64,000 bases of DNA from Cellulomonas alba (GCF_030362835.1 NZ_JAUCGQ010000001.1:1529461-1593460), one strand, 5' to 3'. Positions 18,995 to 28,549 are shown, counted from the stretch's first letter. Translations and numbers: made by a program. Notes: a model not told the origin generated them from the letters alone.

Positions 18995-21382
18995 CTAGGG
19001 CCGGGGCTCGTCCAGCTGCTCGTCGATGACGGTCCCGCCGAGCATCTGCGCGATCAGCGGGGCGCCGACGAGGCCGGACGACGTGATGTCCGGATCGTCG
19101 GGCGACGGTTCGTCGTCCTCGTACCGGGCCGTCGCCTTCTCGGCCGCCGCCGAGGCGCGAGCCGCGGCCACGGCACGCTCGCGCGCGCTCGGCGCACGAG
19201 GCGGCTCGGCCGGGTCGCCGACGGGCTCGCCGCCGGGGAACGTCGGCTCCGACGCGTCCGCGCCAGGGTCGGGCGGCTCGGGCTCGTCCCACGGCACGTC
19301 GTCCTCGGCGGCCGCGCTCGCGGCCGGTCGACCGCCGGGCGCGCGGCCGGAGGACGCCGTCGACGCCGGTCGTGGCGCGGCCGCACCGGGGGTTTCCGTC
19401 CCCGGACGACCCGCTGCCTCGCCGCCCGACGGGCGCGGCGCCGCCACCGGGGCGTCGCCGACCACGGGCTCGACGCGGACGTCGAACCCGAGCGTCTCGC
19501 GCACGGCGCGCGAGACGACGTCGCTGTGACCGCCGTTGCGGAACGTCGCCGCAAGGTTCGCGTTGCCGAACGCGAGGCGCAGTGTGGTCGCGTCGAGCTC
19601 GGCGACCTGCGCGTTGTCGGGGCCGACGAGCGCCCACGTGACACGGCGCAGGCCCTTGACCGTCTCGAGCACCTCGGGCCAGCGCCGGCGCAGCACCTCG
19701 GTCTGCCCACCCGCGGCGGGCACGGCGACGGGAGCCGTCACCGGCACGTCGGGCTCGACGTCGTCGACGGGTGCACCGGCCGGTGCGGCGCCGGCGGCCA
19801 CTGCCGGCGCGACCGCGGCCGGCTCGACCACTGCGGACCCGGCCACGAAGCCGGAACCCGGCGCTGCATCGCCGTCGATCGCGGACCCGATCTCGGCGTC
19901 GGCGTCCCCGTCGATGCCATCCGTGTCGGCGCCATCCGTGCCGGCGCCGCCGTCCGTGTCGGTGCCATCCGTGTCGGCGCCGGCGTCCGTGTCGGCATCG
20001 CCAGCGACGTCCGCGTCGGCGCCACGCTCAGCGTCGGCGTCCGTGCCGGCAGGGACGACGGGCACGGGCAGCGGTGCCGACGCTCGCTCGGCCGCGGCCG
20101 CAGCGAGCGCAGCGCGCGCCTGCGCGGCGCTCGCGCCCGACGGCTCGGACGCCGCAGACGACCCTCCGCGGAGCGCCTCGTCGGCCTCGGCCGTCGCAGC
20201 ACCCGCGCCGGCGGGCACCCCGCGCTCGAGCCGGTCGAGCCGCGCACCGAGACCCGAGCGCGAGTCGTCGGCCGCAGGCAGCAGCAGCCGCGCCATGAGC
20301 AGCTCGAGGTGCAGCCGCGGGGACGTGGCGCCCGTCATCTCCGTCAGCGCGGCGTTCGCGAGGTCGGCGGAGCGCGAGAGCTCCGACGCCCCCAGGTGCC
20401 GCGCCTGCTGGCGCATCCGCTCGAGCTGGTCGGCGGGCACGTGCCGGAGCACCGCGTCGGCGGCGTCGCCCGACGCCGAGATGACGATCAGGTCGCGCAG
20501 CCGCTCGAGCAGGTCCTCGACGAACCGCCGCGGCTCGTGACCCGTGGAGATGACGCGCTCGACGACCCGGAACGCCGCCGCACCGTCGCGCGCCGCGACG
20601 GCCTCGACGAGGTCGTCGAGCAGCGACGCCTGCGTGTAGCCGAGCAGCGCCGCGGCGCCCTCGTAGTGGATCCCGTCGTCGCCCGCGCCCGCGATCAGCT
20701 GGTCGAGCACCGACAGCGTGTCCCGGACCGAGCCGCCGCCCGCACGGACCACGAGCGGCAGCACGCCCGAGCCGACCTGCACGCCCTCGGTGGCGCAGAG
20801 CTGCTCGAGGTACGGCACGAGCACGTCGGGCGGCACGAGCCGGAACGGGTAGTGGTGCGTGCGCGACCGGATGGTGCCGATGACCTTGTCCGGCTCCGTC
20901 GTCGCGAAGATGAACTTCACGTGCGGCGGCGGCTCCTCGACGATCTTGAGGAGCGCGTTGAAGCCCTGGTTCGACACCATGTGGGCCTCGTCGAGGATGA
21001 AGACCTTGAACCGGTCGCGTGCGGGCGCGAACGTGGCACGCTCCCGCAGCTCGCGCGCGTCGTCGACGCCGCCGTGGCTGGCCGCGTCGATCTCGACGAC
21101 GTCGAGCGAGCCGGGGCCGCCGCGCGCGAGCTCGACGCACGACTCGCACTCGCCGCAGGGGGTGTCGGTCGGCGACGCCTCGGTGTTCCGCGCGCAGTTG
21201 AGGATCCGCGCGAGGATCCGCGCGCTGGTCGTCTTGCCGCACCCGCGCGGGCCCGAGAAGAGGTACGCGTGGTTGACCTGGCCGCTGCGCAGCGCCTGCC
21301 GCAGCGGTGCGGTGACGTGGTCCTGACCGATCACCTCGGCGAACGTCTCCGGCCGGTAGCGGCGGTAGAGGGCTGTCGTCAC
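18995..21382 (-). CDS. dnaX: DNA polymerase III subunit gamma/tau
   Basis: This is the clamp-loader ATPase of the replisome. The 795-residue protein starts MTTALYRRYRPETFAEVIGQ and has Walker A GPRGCGKTT, four zinc cysteines around CGECESC, Walker B FILDEAH, sensor FATTEPDKV and a domain III up to about residue 370. A long Ala/Pro/Asp-rich linker follows, then a C-terminal tau-like domain (about 555-660) and another acidic linker. GTG at 21382 is chosen because the protein start then matches the family and TAGGGT lies seven bases before it. The linker contains acidic tandem repeats. Confidence 0.96.
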   Translation of the reverse strand: MTTALYRRYRPETFAEVIGQDHVTAPLRQALRSGQVNHAYLFSGPRGCGKTTSARILARILNCARNTEASPTDTPCGECESCVELARGGPGSLDVVEIDAASHGGVDDARELRERATFAPARDRFKVFILDEAHMVSNQGFNALLKIVEEPPPHVKFIFATTEPDKVIGTIRSRTHHYPFRLVPPDVLVPYLEQLCATEGVQVGSGVLPLVVRAGGGSVRDTLSVLDQLIAGAGDDGIHYEGAAALLGYTQASLLDDLVEAVAARDGAAAFRVVERVISTGHEPRRFVEDLLERLRDLIVISASGDAADAVLRHVPADQLERMRQQARHLGASELSRSADLANAALTEMTGATSPRLHLELLMARLLLPAADDSRSGLGARLDRLERGVPAGAGAATAEADEALRGGSSAASEPSGASAAQARAALAAAAAERASAPLPVPVVPAGTDADAERGADADVAGDADTDAGADTDGTDTDGGAGTDGADTDGIDGDADAEIGSAIDGDAAPGSGFVAGSAVVEPAAVAPAVAAGAAPAGAPVDDVEPDVPVTAPVAVPAAGGQTEVLRRRWPEVLETVKGLRRVTWALVGPDNAQVAELDATTLRLAFGNANLAATFRNGGHSDVVSRAVRETLGFDVRVEPVVGDAPVAAPRPSGGEAAGRPGTETPGAAAPRPASTASSGRAPGGRPAASAAAEDDVPWDEPEPPDPGADASEPTFPGGEPVGDPAEPPRAPSARERAVAAARASAAAEKATARYEDDEPSPDDPDITSSGLVGAPLIAQMLGGTVIDEQLDEPRP
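19890..20050 (-). repeat. Acidic tandem repeat inside dnaX
   Basis: About 160 bases made of variants of the 18-base unit around CATCCGTGTCGGCGC (written on the plus strand). On the coding strand they give an Asp/Ala/Gly/Thr string such as DTDGTDTDGGAGTDGADTDG in the tau linker. Repeats like this change length easily by slippage. The frame is kept throughout. Confidence 0.8.
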
Positions 21383-21467
21383 GCGGCACACCCTAGACGC
21401 CTCCGCCGACACCGCCGCCAGGGCGTGTGGGTGCCCGGTCGTAGCGTCCGCGGAGGAGGTGGCCGCC

Positions 21468-22265
21468 GTGCCCGACGAGCGCGTGGCGTGGGTCTCGGGA
21501 GCGAGCCGCGGGGTCGGTCGCGGCGTCGCCGTGGCGCTCGGCGCGGCCGGTTGGACCGTCTGGGTCACGGCGCGCTCGTCGGGCGGACACCGGACGAGCC
21601 ACCTGCCCGGCACCGTCGAGGAGACCGCCGCCGCCGTGGACGCGGCCGGCGGCCGGGGCGTCCCGGTCGCGTGCGACCACACCGACGACGCCGCGGTCCG
21701 TGCCGTGGTCGAGCGGCTGCGGACCGAGCACGGCGGGCTCGACCTGCTGGTGAACAACGTCTGGGGCGGCTACGAGCGGCTGAACGCCGGTGCGTGGCCC
21801 GAGTGGACGGCGCCGGTGTGGGAGCAGCCCGTCGAGCTGTTCGACCTCATGTTCGCCGCCGGGGTCCGCGCGCACTACGTCGCGCTCGCGCTCGCCGCTC
21901 CGCTGCTCGTCGCCCGCCGCGGGCTCGTCGTGGGCATCTCGTTCGACGTCGCGGCGCCCGAGGAGAGCCATGGCGTCGCCTACACGATGGCGAAGGCGGC
22001 GGACGACGAGCTCGCCCGCGTCGCGGCCCGCCAGCTGGCCCCGCACGGCGTGTCGTCCGTCGCGCTCCACCCGGGGCTCGTGCGCACCGAGGGCGTCATG
22101 CAGTTCGCGGAGCACCTCGACCTCGCGCGGTCGCAGTCCGCCGAGGGCGCCGGACGCGTCGTGGCCGCGCTCGCCCGGGATTCGGCGCTCGTCGCCGAGC
22201 AGTCCGGCCGCGTGCTCCACGTCGACCGGCTCGCCGACCGGTACGGCGTGGACGTCCGGACGTGA
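21468..22265 (+). CDS. Short-chain dehydrogenase/reductase
   Basis: The 265-residue protein is an NAD(P)-dependent oxidoreductase of the SDR family: cofactor motif VSGASRGVGRG, NNVWGG, Ser in VVGISFD, and the catalytic YTMAK with the usual spacing. The pattern resembles the DHRS1-like subgroup. The substrate is unknown. GTG at 21468 is chosen because GGAGGAGG ends eight bases before it; a GTG nine bases earlier overlaps that ribosome site. The gene stands alone, divergent from dnaX and convergent with the next gene. Confidence 0.88.
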   Translation: MPDERVAWVSGASRGVGRGVAVALGAAGWTVWVTARSSGGHRTSHLPGTVEETAAAVDAAGGRGVPVACDHTDDAAVRAVVERLRTEHGGLDLLVNNVWGGYERLNAGAWPEWTAPVWEQPVELFDLMFAAGVRAHYVALALAAPLLVARRGLVVGISFDVAAPEESHGVAYTMAKAADDELARVAARQLAPHGVSSVALHPGLVRTEGVMQFAEHLDLARSQSAEGAGRVVAALARDSALVAEQSGRVLHVDRLADRYGVDVRT

Positions 22266-22271
22266 GCCGCG

Positions 22272-23123
22272 TCAGCCGCCGAGGGCCGTCTGCGCGTCGC
22301 CGGGCAGCGTCGGCGCGTCGCGCGGCACCACCGCGTCGAGAGCGGCACGCAGCGAGGCCGGCGCCTCACGCAGGTGCCACAGCACCGACTGGTCCGGCCG
22401 AGCGCTCGCCGCCGAGACCGGCACGCCGACCACGTCGATGCCCGCGTGGCGGCACGTGAACAGCGCGCGGGGCAGGTGGTAGTCCTGCGTGATGACGACC
22501 GCGCGGTCCACGCCGTAGACGTCGTGCGCCCGCACGCACGACGCGTGCGTGTCGAGCCCGGCGTCGTCGCGGACGATCGCGGACGCGGGCACGCCGTGCG
22601 CCAGCAGGTACGTGCGCATGACGGTCGGCTCGTCGTGGTACGGCGTCGAGTGGTCGCCGCTGACGAGCACCGTCGCCACCCGCCCGTCGCGGTAGAGCGC
22701 CGCCGCGGCATCGAGCCGGCGCCGCAGGTACGGCGACGGCTGCCCGTTGGCCGCGATGCCCGCGCCGAGCACGAGCGCGACCGGCTCGTGGGGCACGTCC
22801 GCCAGCGCCCGCTCGTCCGCCCGGCCCGAGAGCTGCACCCACGCGACCGGCAGCGCGACGAGCACCGCCACGGCGAGCGCGCCGAGCGCGAACCGCCGCA
22901 CCCAGCGCCACCGACGCCGGCGACGAGACGGACGCGGCGGCCGCGCAGCCGACATCCCGGCCCCGTCCGCGGCGCTGGCCCGATCCGGCGCCCCGGCACG
23001 GTCGGGCGTCCCGGCACGCTCCGGCGCCCCGGCACCGTCACGCGAGGCGGCGCCGACGTGCGGGATGGATCCCGTACCCGGGCCGGCCACGTCGCCGGAC
23101 CGCTCGCCACCGACGGTCGTCAT
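22272..23123 (-). CDS. SanA/YdcF (DUF218) family membrane protein
   Basis: The 283-residue protein has a low-complexity cytoplasmic N-terminus with repeated AG(A/T)P(D/E)RAG units, a basic patch (SRRRRRWRWVRR), one membrane helix, and an extracytoplasmic DUF218 domain with VALVLGAGI, VSGDHS, and VITQDYHLPRALF. SanA-type proteins affect envelope permeability, for example vancomycin exclusion in enteric bacteria. The mechanism is unknown. TACATT six bases before the ATG at 23123 supports that start. A second possible ATG (22955) would remove the repeats. Confidence 0.82.
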   Translation of the reverse strand: MTTVGGERSGDVAGPGTGSIPHVGAASRDGAGAPERAGTPDRAGAPDRASAADGAGMSAARPPRPSRRRRRWRWVRRFALGALAVAVLVALPVAWVQLSGRADERALADVPHEPVALVLGAGIAANGQPSPYLRRRLDAAAALYRDGRVATVLVSGDHSTPYHDEPTVMRTYLLAHGVPASAIVRDDAGLDTHASCVRAHDVYGVDRAVVITQDYHLPRALFTCRHAGIDVVGVPVSAASARPDQSVLWHLREAPASLRAALDAVVPRDAPTLPGDAQTALGG

Positions 23124-23237
23124 GCGCGGAATGTAGGCCCCGGGCGCCCCACGGCACCGGCGAACGGCATGACGCGCACAGACGCTCCACATCTTGCCGC
23201 GTCGCGTCGACCGGGTCCGCCGCGGCGACGCGAGCCG

Positions 23238-24170
23238 TCAGGCGGGCGCCACCTCCGACAGCCACTCGAGCAGGAGTGACGTGACCCGCTCGGGCGCCTC
23301 GTCGGCGAGGAAGTGGCCCGCGGTCGCGAGGAGCTCGAACCGGTACCCGGCACCGAACAGCGCGGCGGTCTCGCGCGTCAGCGCCGCGTGCCCCGCGGGA
23401 CGCAGGCCGTCGCGTGCACCGTGGATCTGGAGCGCCGGCACGGGCCGCGTCCGCTCGAGCCCCGCGTGGTAGCGCCGCCCGTCGAGCCGCGGCACGGACC
23501 GCACGAGCCAGCGGAGCTGCTCCATCTGCGAGTGCGCCGCGAACGGCACGCGGATGGCGGTGCGGTACGTCTCCTCCGTGGCGGCGTCGGGCCACCCCGG
23601 CGTGCCGCCCCACTCGTGCAGCAGGCGCGAGACGAGGTCGCCGCCGGTCAGCGCCCGCTCGGGGAGCGACGGGAGCTGGACGTACGCGAGCCGCCCGGCG
23701 CCCGCGGGGCGTAGCGCGGTGGCGGGGTGGCCGCGGGTGTCGAGCGGGTGCGGGGACGAGAGCACGCCGATCGCCGTGACGATCTCCGGGTGGAAGCCGG
23801 CCATGGCCCACGCGATCTCGCCGCCGGTGCCGCTGCCGACGACGACCGCGTGGGACGCGCCGAGCGAGCGCACGACGCCGGCGACGTCGGCGGTGAGGGT
23901 CGGCACGTCGTACCCGCGCGGCGGCTTGTCCGAGCCGCCGGTGCCGCGCAGGTCCATCGCGGCGACGCGGTAGCCCGCGGTGGCGAGGGCGGGCAGCTGG
24001 TGGCGCCACGCCCACCAGAACTGCGGCACGCCGTGCAGGAGCACGACGAGCTGCGCCTCGCGGTCGTCCGGCCCGGCGACGGCGACGTGGAAGCGCGCAC
24101 CGTTCGCGGGGACGAACTTGTGCTGCCAGGGGCCGTCGATGAGGAGCGCGGCGGAGTCGACGGTGCTCAT
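23238..24170 (-). CDS. Alpha/beta hydrolase, epoxide-hydrolase-like, nucleophile replaced
   Basis: The 310-residue protein follows the epoxide hydrolase/dehalogenase fold: oxyanion motif HGVPQFWWAW (46-55), DLRGTGGSD (73-81), a late acid in HGARDG and a late histidine in TAGHFL. At the nucleophile elbow, where VGHDWGG or GxSxG is expected, it reads VGSGTGG, so Gly114 sits where the Asp or Ser should be. It may bind ligand without hydrolysis or use another mechanism. The gene is alone between SanA-like and nhaA. Confidence 0.82.
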   Translation of the reverse strand: MSTVDSAALLIDGPWQHKFVPANGARFHVAVAGPDDREAQLVVLLHGVPQFWWAWRHQLPALATAGYRVAAMDLRGTGGSDKPPRGYDVPTLTADVAGVVRSLGASHAVVVGSGTGGEIAWAMAGFHPEIVTAIGVLSSPHPLDTRGHPATALRPAGAGRLAYVQLPSLPERALTGGDLVSRLLHEWGGTPGWPDAATEETYRTAIRVPFAAHSQMEQLRWLVRSVPRLDGRRYHAGLERTRPVPALQIHGARDGLRPAGHAALTRETAALFGAGYRFELLATAGHFLADEAPERVTSLLLEWLSEVAPA

Positions 24171-24182
24171 CGGGGCACGAAC

Positions 24183-25409
24183 CTACCGGGTCGGTCCCGC
24201 GCGACGTCCAGCGGCGGCCGCATGACGGTGGTCGCGCCAGCGCAGCGCGGTCCCGCCCAGCAGCGCCGCGAGCGCCGATCCGACGAGCACCGCCACGATC
24301 ACGTGCTCGTCGTGGCTGCTGCCCTCGCCGAACGCGAGCTCGCCGACCAGCAGCGAGACGGTGAACCCGATCCCACCGACGAGGCCGACCGCGCCGACGT
24401 CCGCCCACGTGAGCGTCGGCGCGAGCCGCGCTCGCGTGAACCGCGCGACGAGCCAGGTCGCCACGAGGATGCCGAGCGGCTTGCCGACCACGAGCCCGAG
24501 CGCCACGCCGCGCGCGACGGGGTCGTGGAACGCCTCGGTGAACGCCGCGGCGCTCAGCGTCACGCCCGCCGCGAACAGCGCGAACACCGGCACCGCGAAC
24601 CCCGCGGAGATGGGTCGCCACCGGTGCTCCCACCGTTCAGCCGCGGCGTGCGGACCGGTCACCGGCGTGACGAGGCCAAGCGCCACCCCCGCGATGGTGG
24701 CGTGCACGCCCGACGCGTGCACGCACGCCCACGCGAGGACGCCGAGCGGCACGAGCACGAACCCGGTTGTGACGCCGCGCCGTGCGAGGAACGCGAACGC
24801 AGCGACGGCCACCGCGCCGGCCCCGAGCCACCCGAGCCCGACGTGATCGGTGTAGACGACGCCGATCACGACGATCGCGAGCAGGTCGTCGACCACCGCG
24901 AGCGTCAGCAGGAACGCCCGCAGCGCGTCCGGCAGCGACCGCCCGACGAGCGCGAGCACCGAGACCGCGAACGCGATGTCCGTGGCCGTCGGCACGGCCC
25001 AGCCGCGCGGCTCGCCGCCGGAGGCCGTGAGGTTCACCGCGAGGTAGAGGAGCGCCGGCACGACCATGCCACCGACGGCCGCGACGGCGGGCACCACGGC
25101 CGTCGCGGCGTGCCGCAGCTCCCCCACGGTCAGCTCGCGCGCGAGCTCCAGCCCGACCACGAAGAAGAAGATCGCGAGGAGCCCGTCGCTCGCCCACGCG
25201 TGCACGCTCAGGTGCAGGCCGAGCGCCGCGGGTCCGAGCTCGGCGTCCGAGACCGTCGCGTAGGACGCGGGCCACGCGTTGGCCCACACGAGCGCCGCGA
25301 CCGTGCCCACGAGCAGCAGCACGCCGCCGGCCCGCTCCGACCGCAGCGTGTCGGCGAGGTTCCGCTCCGACTCCGCGCCGAGCGCGCCGAACAGCCTGTC
25401 CCGCGCCAC
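24183..25409 (-). CDS. nhaA: Na+/H+ antiporter NhaA
   Basis: NhaA exchanges sodium for protons to control pH and salt. The 408-residue protein has about twelve membrane segments, the FFFVVGLELARE motif, the unwound-helix region ATDIAFAVSVLALVG, and the paired aspartates VVDDLLAIVVI that bind ions. The C-terminal tail is short and basic. Only four bases separate its start from the glnR stop, so it may be cotranscribed with glnR. Confidence 0.94.
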   Translation of the reverse strand: MARDRLFGALGAESERNLADTLRSERAGGVLLLVGTVAALVWANAWPASYATVSDAELGPAALGLHLSVHAWASDGLLAIFFFVVGLELARELTVGELRHAATAVVPAVAAVGGMVVPALLYLAVNLTASGGEPRGWAVPTATDIAFAVSVLALVGRSLPDALRAFLLTLAVVDDLLAIVVIGVVYTDHVGLGWLGAGAVAVAAFAFLARRGVTTGFVLVPLGVLAWACVHASGVHATIAGVALGLVTPVTGPHAAAERWEHRWRPISAGFAVPVFALFAAGVTLSAAAFTEAFHDPVARGVALGLVVGKPLGILVATWLVARFTRARLAPTLTWADVGAVGLVGGIGFTVSLLVGELAFGEGSSHDEHVIVAVLVGSALAALLGGTALRWRDHRHAAAAGRRAGPTR

Positions 25410-25413
25410 GGCG

Positions 25414-26142
25414 TCAGGCGTCGGCGGTCTCGGGAACCTCGGCGCGGCCGTCCGTCGGAGGGCGCCGCTCCTTCGGGGGGTCGAACCGGTAGCCCACGTT
25501 GCGCACCGTGCCGATGAGCTGCTCGTGCTCGGGACCGAGCTTCGCGCGCAGGCGCCGCACGTGGACGTCGACGGTCCGCGTGCCGCCGTAGTAGTCGTAG
25601 CCCCAGACCTCCTGGAGCAGCTGCGCGCGGGTGAACACGCGGCCCGGGTGCTGCACGAGGTACTTGAGGAGCTCGAACTCCTTGTAGGTGAGGTCGAGCG
25701 GGCGGCCGCGCAGGCGGGCCGTGTAGCCGCCGGCGTCGATCGTCAGGTCGCCGCTGCTGATCTCCTGCGGGCCCTCGTCGTACGTCGTGCGCGCCGAGCG
25801 CTCGATGACGAGCCGGAACCGCGTCTCGACCTCGGCCGGGCCGGCCGACTCGAGCAGGATGTCGTCCGCGCCCCACTCGGCGGTGACGACGGTGAGGCCG
25901 CCCTCGGTGAGGACGAGCACGAGCGGGGTGGTCAGGCCGGTGGCGCGGAGCAGGCGGCACGTGGTCCGGGCCGTCACGAGGTCGCGGCGCGCGTCGAGCA
26001 CCACGATGTCGGCGTCGGGGGCGTCGACGAGCGCCGACGGCTCGACGGGCAGCACGCGCACGCGGTGCGACAGCAGCCCGAGGGCCGGCAGGACCTGGGC
26101 GGACCCCCCGGACGACGGCGTGAGCAGCAGCAGGTCTGCCAC
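25414..26142 (-). CDS. glnR: GlnR, OmpR-type global nitrogen regulator
   Basis: The 242-residue protein has a degenerate receiver domain ([20 protein letters not shown]; conserved Asp in VVLDARRDL) and a winged-helix DNA-binding domain ([20 protein letters not shown], then [20 protein letters not shown]). It is close from memory to Streptomyces GlnR over most of its length. GlnR is an orphan regulator that does not need phosphorylation and controls nitrogen assimilation genes such as glnA and amtB. GTG at 26142 is chosen from GAGGAGG at 26148-26154. The proline- and acid-rich C-terminus differs from relatives. Confidence 0.9.
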   Translation of the reverse strand: MADLLLLTPSSGGSAQVLPALGLLSHRVRVLPVEPSALVDAPDADIVVLDARRDLVTARTTCRLLRATGLTTPLVLVLTEGGLTVVTAEWGADDILLESAGPAEVETRFRLVIERSARTTYDEGPQEISSGDLTIDAGGYTARLRGRPLDLTYKEFELLKYLVQHPGRVFTRAQLLQEVWGYDYYGGTRTVDVHVRRLRAKLGPEHEQLIGTVRNVGYRFDPPKERRPPTDGRAEVPETADA

Positions 26143-26315
26143 CACCACCTCCTCACGGACTGTGGCGCACACGCTACCGTGCAGCCAGCGACCGACGTGC
26201 CCACGCCCGAGGGGCGTCGCCCGTCTGCGACAATCGTCCGCGTGCTGACCCCCTTCGACGTGCCCCTCGTGCGCCGCGACCTGCGGCGCGACCTCGTGGC
26301 GCGGTAGGGCCTCGC

Positions 26316-27050
26316 ATGCAGCTCGCCACCCGCGCGGTCGTCACGGCCGTGCTCGCCGCGGTCGTCGCGGTCGCCGGATTCCTGGGCAACCTGCCGCTGA
26401 CGCTCGCCGTCGGCGTGCTCGCCGTCGTGTTCGCGGTCGGCTGGCCGGCGCTCGCGGGCCTGCCGTTCAAGCCGGGATCGACGGTGGTGGTCGCGCTCGG
26501 CGGTCTCGCCGCCGTGCTGACCGTGCACCTCACCGACGGGCAGCCCTACCTGCGGCTGCTGCCGCTCGTGCTCGCGGCCGCGATCCTGCTCGCGTTCATC
26601 AACGAGATGATGCGGCGCGACGGCCGCGAGCGGCTCGTGGAGTCGGTGACGGGCACCGTGGCGGGTGTGGCGGTGGCGCTCGCGGTGGCCGGCTGGGTCG
26701 CGACCGGGCGCGAGCCGGGCGGGGAGAACCTCGTGGTGGCGGGCGCGCTCGCGCTCGCGGTGGGGTCCGCCGTCGTCGCCGTCCACCTGTCGCCGTGGTT
26801 CAGCGCGCTCGTGACCGCGGCCGCCTCGGCCGGTGCCGGCGCGCTCGCGGGGCTGCTGCTGCCCGACGTCGCGGTCTCGGCAGGCGCGCTGCTCGGCCTC
26901 GCGATCGGGGTCCTGGTCGCCGCGCTGCACACGCTGTTCGACAAGCTGCCGTCGCTCTCGCGCCGGATCCCGCCGCTCGCCGCGGTGACATTGCCGGTCA
27001 TGGTGACTGGTTTTGTCGTCTATGTGGTCGAGCGGGTCCTGGTGGGGTGA
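26316..27050 (+). CDS. Multi-pass membrane protein of unknown function
   Basis: The 244-residue protein has eight or nine hydrophobic segments. A single polar loop, [18 protein letters not shown], lies near residue 90. No family is named. It starts an apparent operon: two bases separate its stop from the thioredoxin-like gene. TAGGGC lies five bases before the ATG, so the mRNA may have little or no leader. Related proteins stand beside glnR in other actinobacteria, as far as I recall. Confidence 0.7.
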   Translation: MQLATRAVVTAVLAAVVAVAGFLGNLPLTLAVGVLAVVFAVGWPALAGLPFKPGSTVVVALGGLAAVLTVHLTDGQPYLRLLPLVLAAAILLAFINEMMRRDGRERLVESVTGTVAGVAVALAVAGWVATGREPGGENLVVAGALALAVGSAVVAVHLSPWFSALVTAAASAGAGALAGLLLPDVAVSAGALLGLAIGVLVAALHTLFDKLPSLSRRIPPLAAVTLPVMVTGFVVYVVERVLVG

Positions 27051-27052
27051 TC

Positions 27053-27535
27053 ATGGTGCGCGTGCTGCTCCTCGTCGTCGTCCTCGCCGCGGCCACCGGC
27101 CTCGGGCTGTGGTGGCGCGCGCGCAACGGGCGCTACGCCGCGGTGGACGCGAGCCTGCTCCGCCGGGACGCCGGGACGCCGGACGACGACGGCCGCACCG
27201 ACCGGCTGACGGCCGACGACCTCGGCGCGGAGCTCGGCACCCGCGCGACGTTCGTCCAGCTGTCGTCCGAGGTCTGCGCGCCCTGCCGCCGCACGCACTC
27301 GGTGCTCGCAGGGCTCGTCGCGGACCGTCCTGACGCGGTGCACGTCGACCTCGACGTCGAGGAGCATCTCGACCTCGTGCGGCGGTTCCAGGTGCTGCGC
27401 ACTCCCACGACCCTCGTGCTCGACGCGCAGGGCACCGTGGTCGGCCGCCTGTCGGGCGCGACCGACCGTCGCCACGCCCTCGCGGCGCTCGACGCCGTGC
27501 CGGGCTCCTGTACCGACGGCGTCGCCGCGCGCTGA
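27053..27535 (+). CDS. Membrane-anchored thioredoxin-fold protein
   Basis: The 160-residue protein has one N-terminal membrane helix and a thioredoxin domain with the redox motif CAPC (SSEVCAPCRRTHSVL) and cis-proline segment LRTPTTLVLD. It should reduce or isomerise disulfides or pass electrons, probably at the cytoplasmic face if the basic WWRARNGR stretch stays inside. It is next to a DUF4395 membrane protein, a pairing common in actinobacteria near sulfur-transfer genes. Confidence 0.85.
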   Translation: MVRVLLLVVVLAAATGLGLWWRARNGRYAAVDASLLRRDAGTPDDDGRTDRLTADDLGAELGTRATFVQLSSEVCAPCRRTHSVLAGLVADRPDAVHVDLDVEEHLDLVRRFQVLRTPTTLVLDAQGTVVGRLSGATDRRHALAALDAVPGSCTDGVAAR

Positions 27536-27645
27536 CGACCGTCACCGGTCCCGCGCGAGCTCGGCGCTTGCGCGGGGGTCCGGCGTCTCGACCGGGCTCG
27601 CGCGGAACCACCGAACTCCCGCCCGTCCCCTCCCAGGAGCCCACC

Positions 27646-28125
27646 ATGTCCGGTCCCGAGACCACCCCCGCCGAGGTCGCTGCCCGTCCGACGCCCGCGG
27701 GCATCGACCCGCGCGGCCCCCGCTTCGGCGCCGCCGTCACCGCCGTGCTGCTCGCCGTCGTGCTGCTGCTCGGCACGAGCACCGCGGCGACGGTCCTGCT
27801 CGCCGTGATCGTCGCGAGCTTCGCCGTGGGCGCGGTACGCGGTGCCCAGGGGACGTGGCAGGGCTGGCTGTTCCGCACGCTCGTCCGCCCGCGCCTCGCC
27901 CCGCCGACCGAGCTCGAGGACCCGCGGCCGCCGCGGTTCGCCCAGCTCGTCGGGCTCGTCGTGACCGGCGTCGGCCTGCTGCTCGCGCTGGTCGGCGTCG
28001 GCGTCGCCGTGCCGGTGTCGGCCGCTCTCGCGCTCGTCGCGGCGTTCCTCAACGCGGTGTTCGGGCTGTGCCTCGGCTGCGAGCTCTACCTGCTGGGCCT
28101 GCGCCTGCGGTCCCGCGCGGCCTGA
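27646..28125 (+). CDS. DUF4395 membrane protein
   Basis: The 159-residue protein begins after AGGAG, has the family start GIDPRGPRFGAAVTAV, about four membrane segments, a basic loop (LFRTLVRPRLAPP) and the cysteine pair FGLCLGCELY near the end. The cysteines probably work with the neighbouring thioredoxin-like protein or DsrE protein in thiol or sulfane sulfur chemistry, an inference from gene order. Function is not established. Confidence 0.85.
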   Translation: MSGPETTPAEVAARPTPAGIDPRGPRFGAAVTAVLLAVVLLLGTSTAATVLLAVIVASFAVGAVRGAQGTWQGWLFRTLVRPRLAPPTELEDPRPPRFAQLVGLVVTGVGLLLALVGVGVAVPVSAALALVAAFLNAVFGLCLGCELYLLGLRLRSRAA

Positions 28126-28144
28126 CGCCGGGGCGTGCGGGCGC

Positions 28145-28510
28145 TCAGTACACGAGCGCCTGCGCGCCGTCCGCGAGCGCTTCCTCGACGAACACCGCGG
28201 CGCCCGCGATCCGGATGCCGGGCAGCACGTCGTCCGGCCCGATGTCGCGGCGCGCGGCGCACTGCGTGCAGACCGTGACGGTGCCCGCCTCGAGCACGAC
28301 GGCCAGCAGCTCGGCGAGCGGCGTGGCGTGCGCGAGCTCGAGGTCGTCCGCCCGACCGGGCAGCGCGAACCACGCGGACTCGCCGGTCAGCCACAGCGAG
28401 ACGGGCGCTCCCGCGGCCGCGGCGGCAGCCGCCACGGTGAACGCCTGGTTCGCCGCCTCCGGCCGGTCGGTGCCCGAGGTGGCCTTGATCACGAGCGCGC
28501 GGGTCGTCAC
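28145..28510 (-). CDS. DsrE-family protein
   Basis: The 121-residue protein has the DsrE fold pattern: a start ALVIKATSGTDRPEAANQAF, alternating strands and helices, and a conserved cysteine pair VTVCTQCAARR. Such proteins carry or transfer sulfane sulfur. It converges with the DUF4395 gene and diverges from a 35-residue membrane peptide, sharing a 39-base promoter region that contains the palindrome CGAGCGCTCG (28527-28536). Confidence 0.82.
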   Translation of the reverse strand: MTTRALVIKATSGTDRPEAANQAFTVAAAAAAAGAPVSLWLTGESAWFALPGRADDLELAHATPLAELLAVVLEAGTVTVCTQCAARRDIGPDDVLPGIRIAGAAVFVEEALADGAQALVY

Positions 28511-28549
28511 GCGGGCAGCCTACGGGCGAGCGCTCGTTAGGCTGGGTGC

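Noticed and set aside
26242-26307. A 21-residue frame (GTG ... TAG) just before the 26316 membrane protein, which could be a leader peptide.
   Set aside because: It has no ribosome site, no runs of regulatory codons, and lacks the Arg-His-(Val/Ile)-Asp-Leu pattern of actinobacterial sulfur-gene leader peptides. Short open frames are expected by chance at this GC content.
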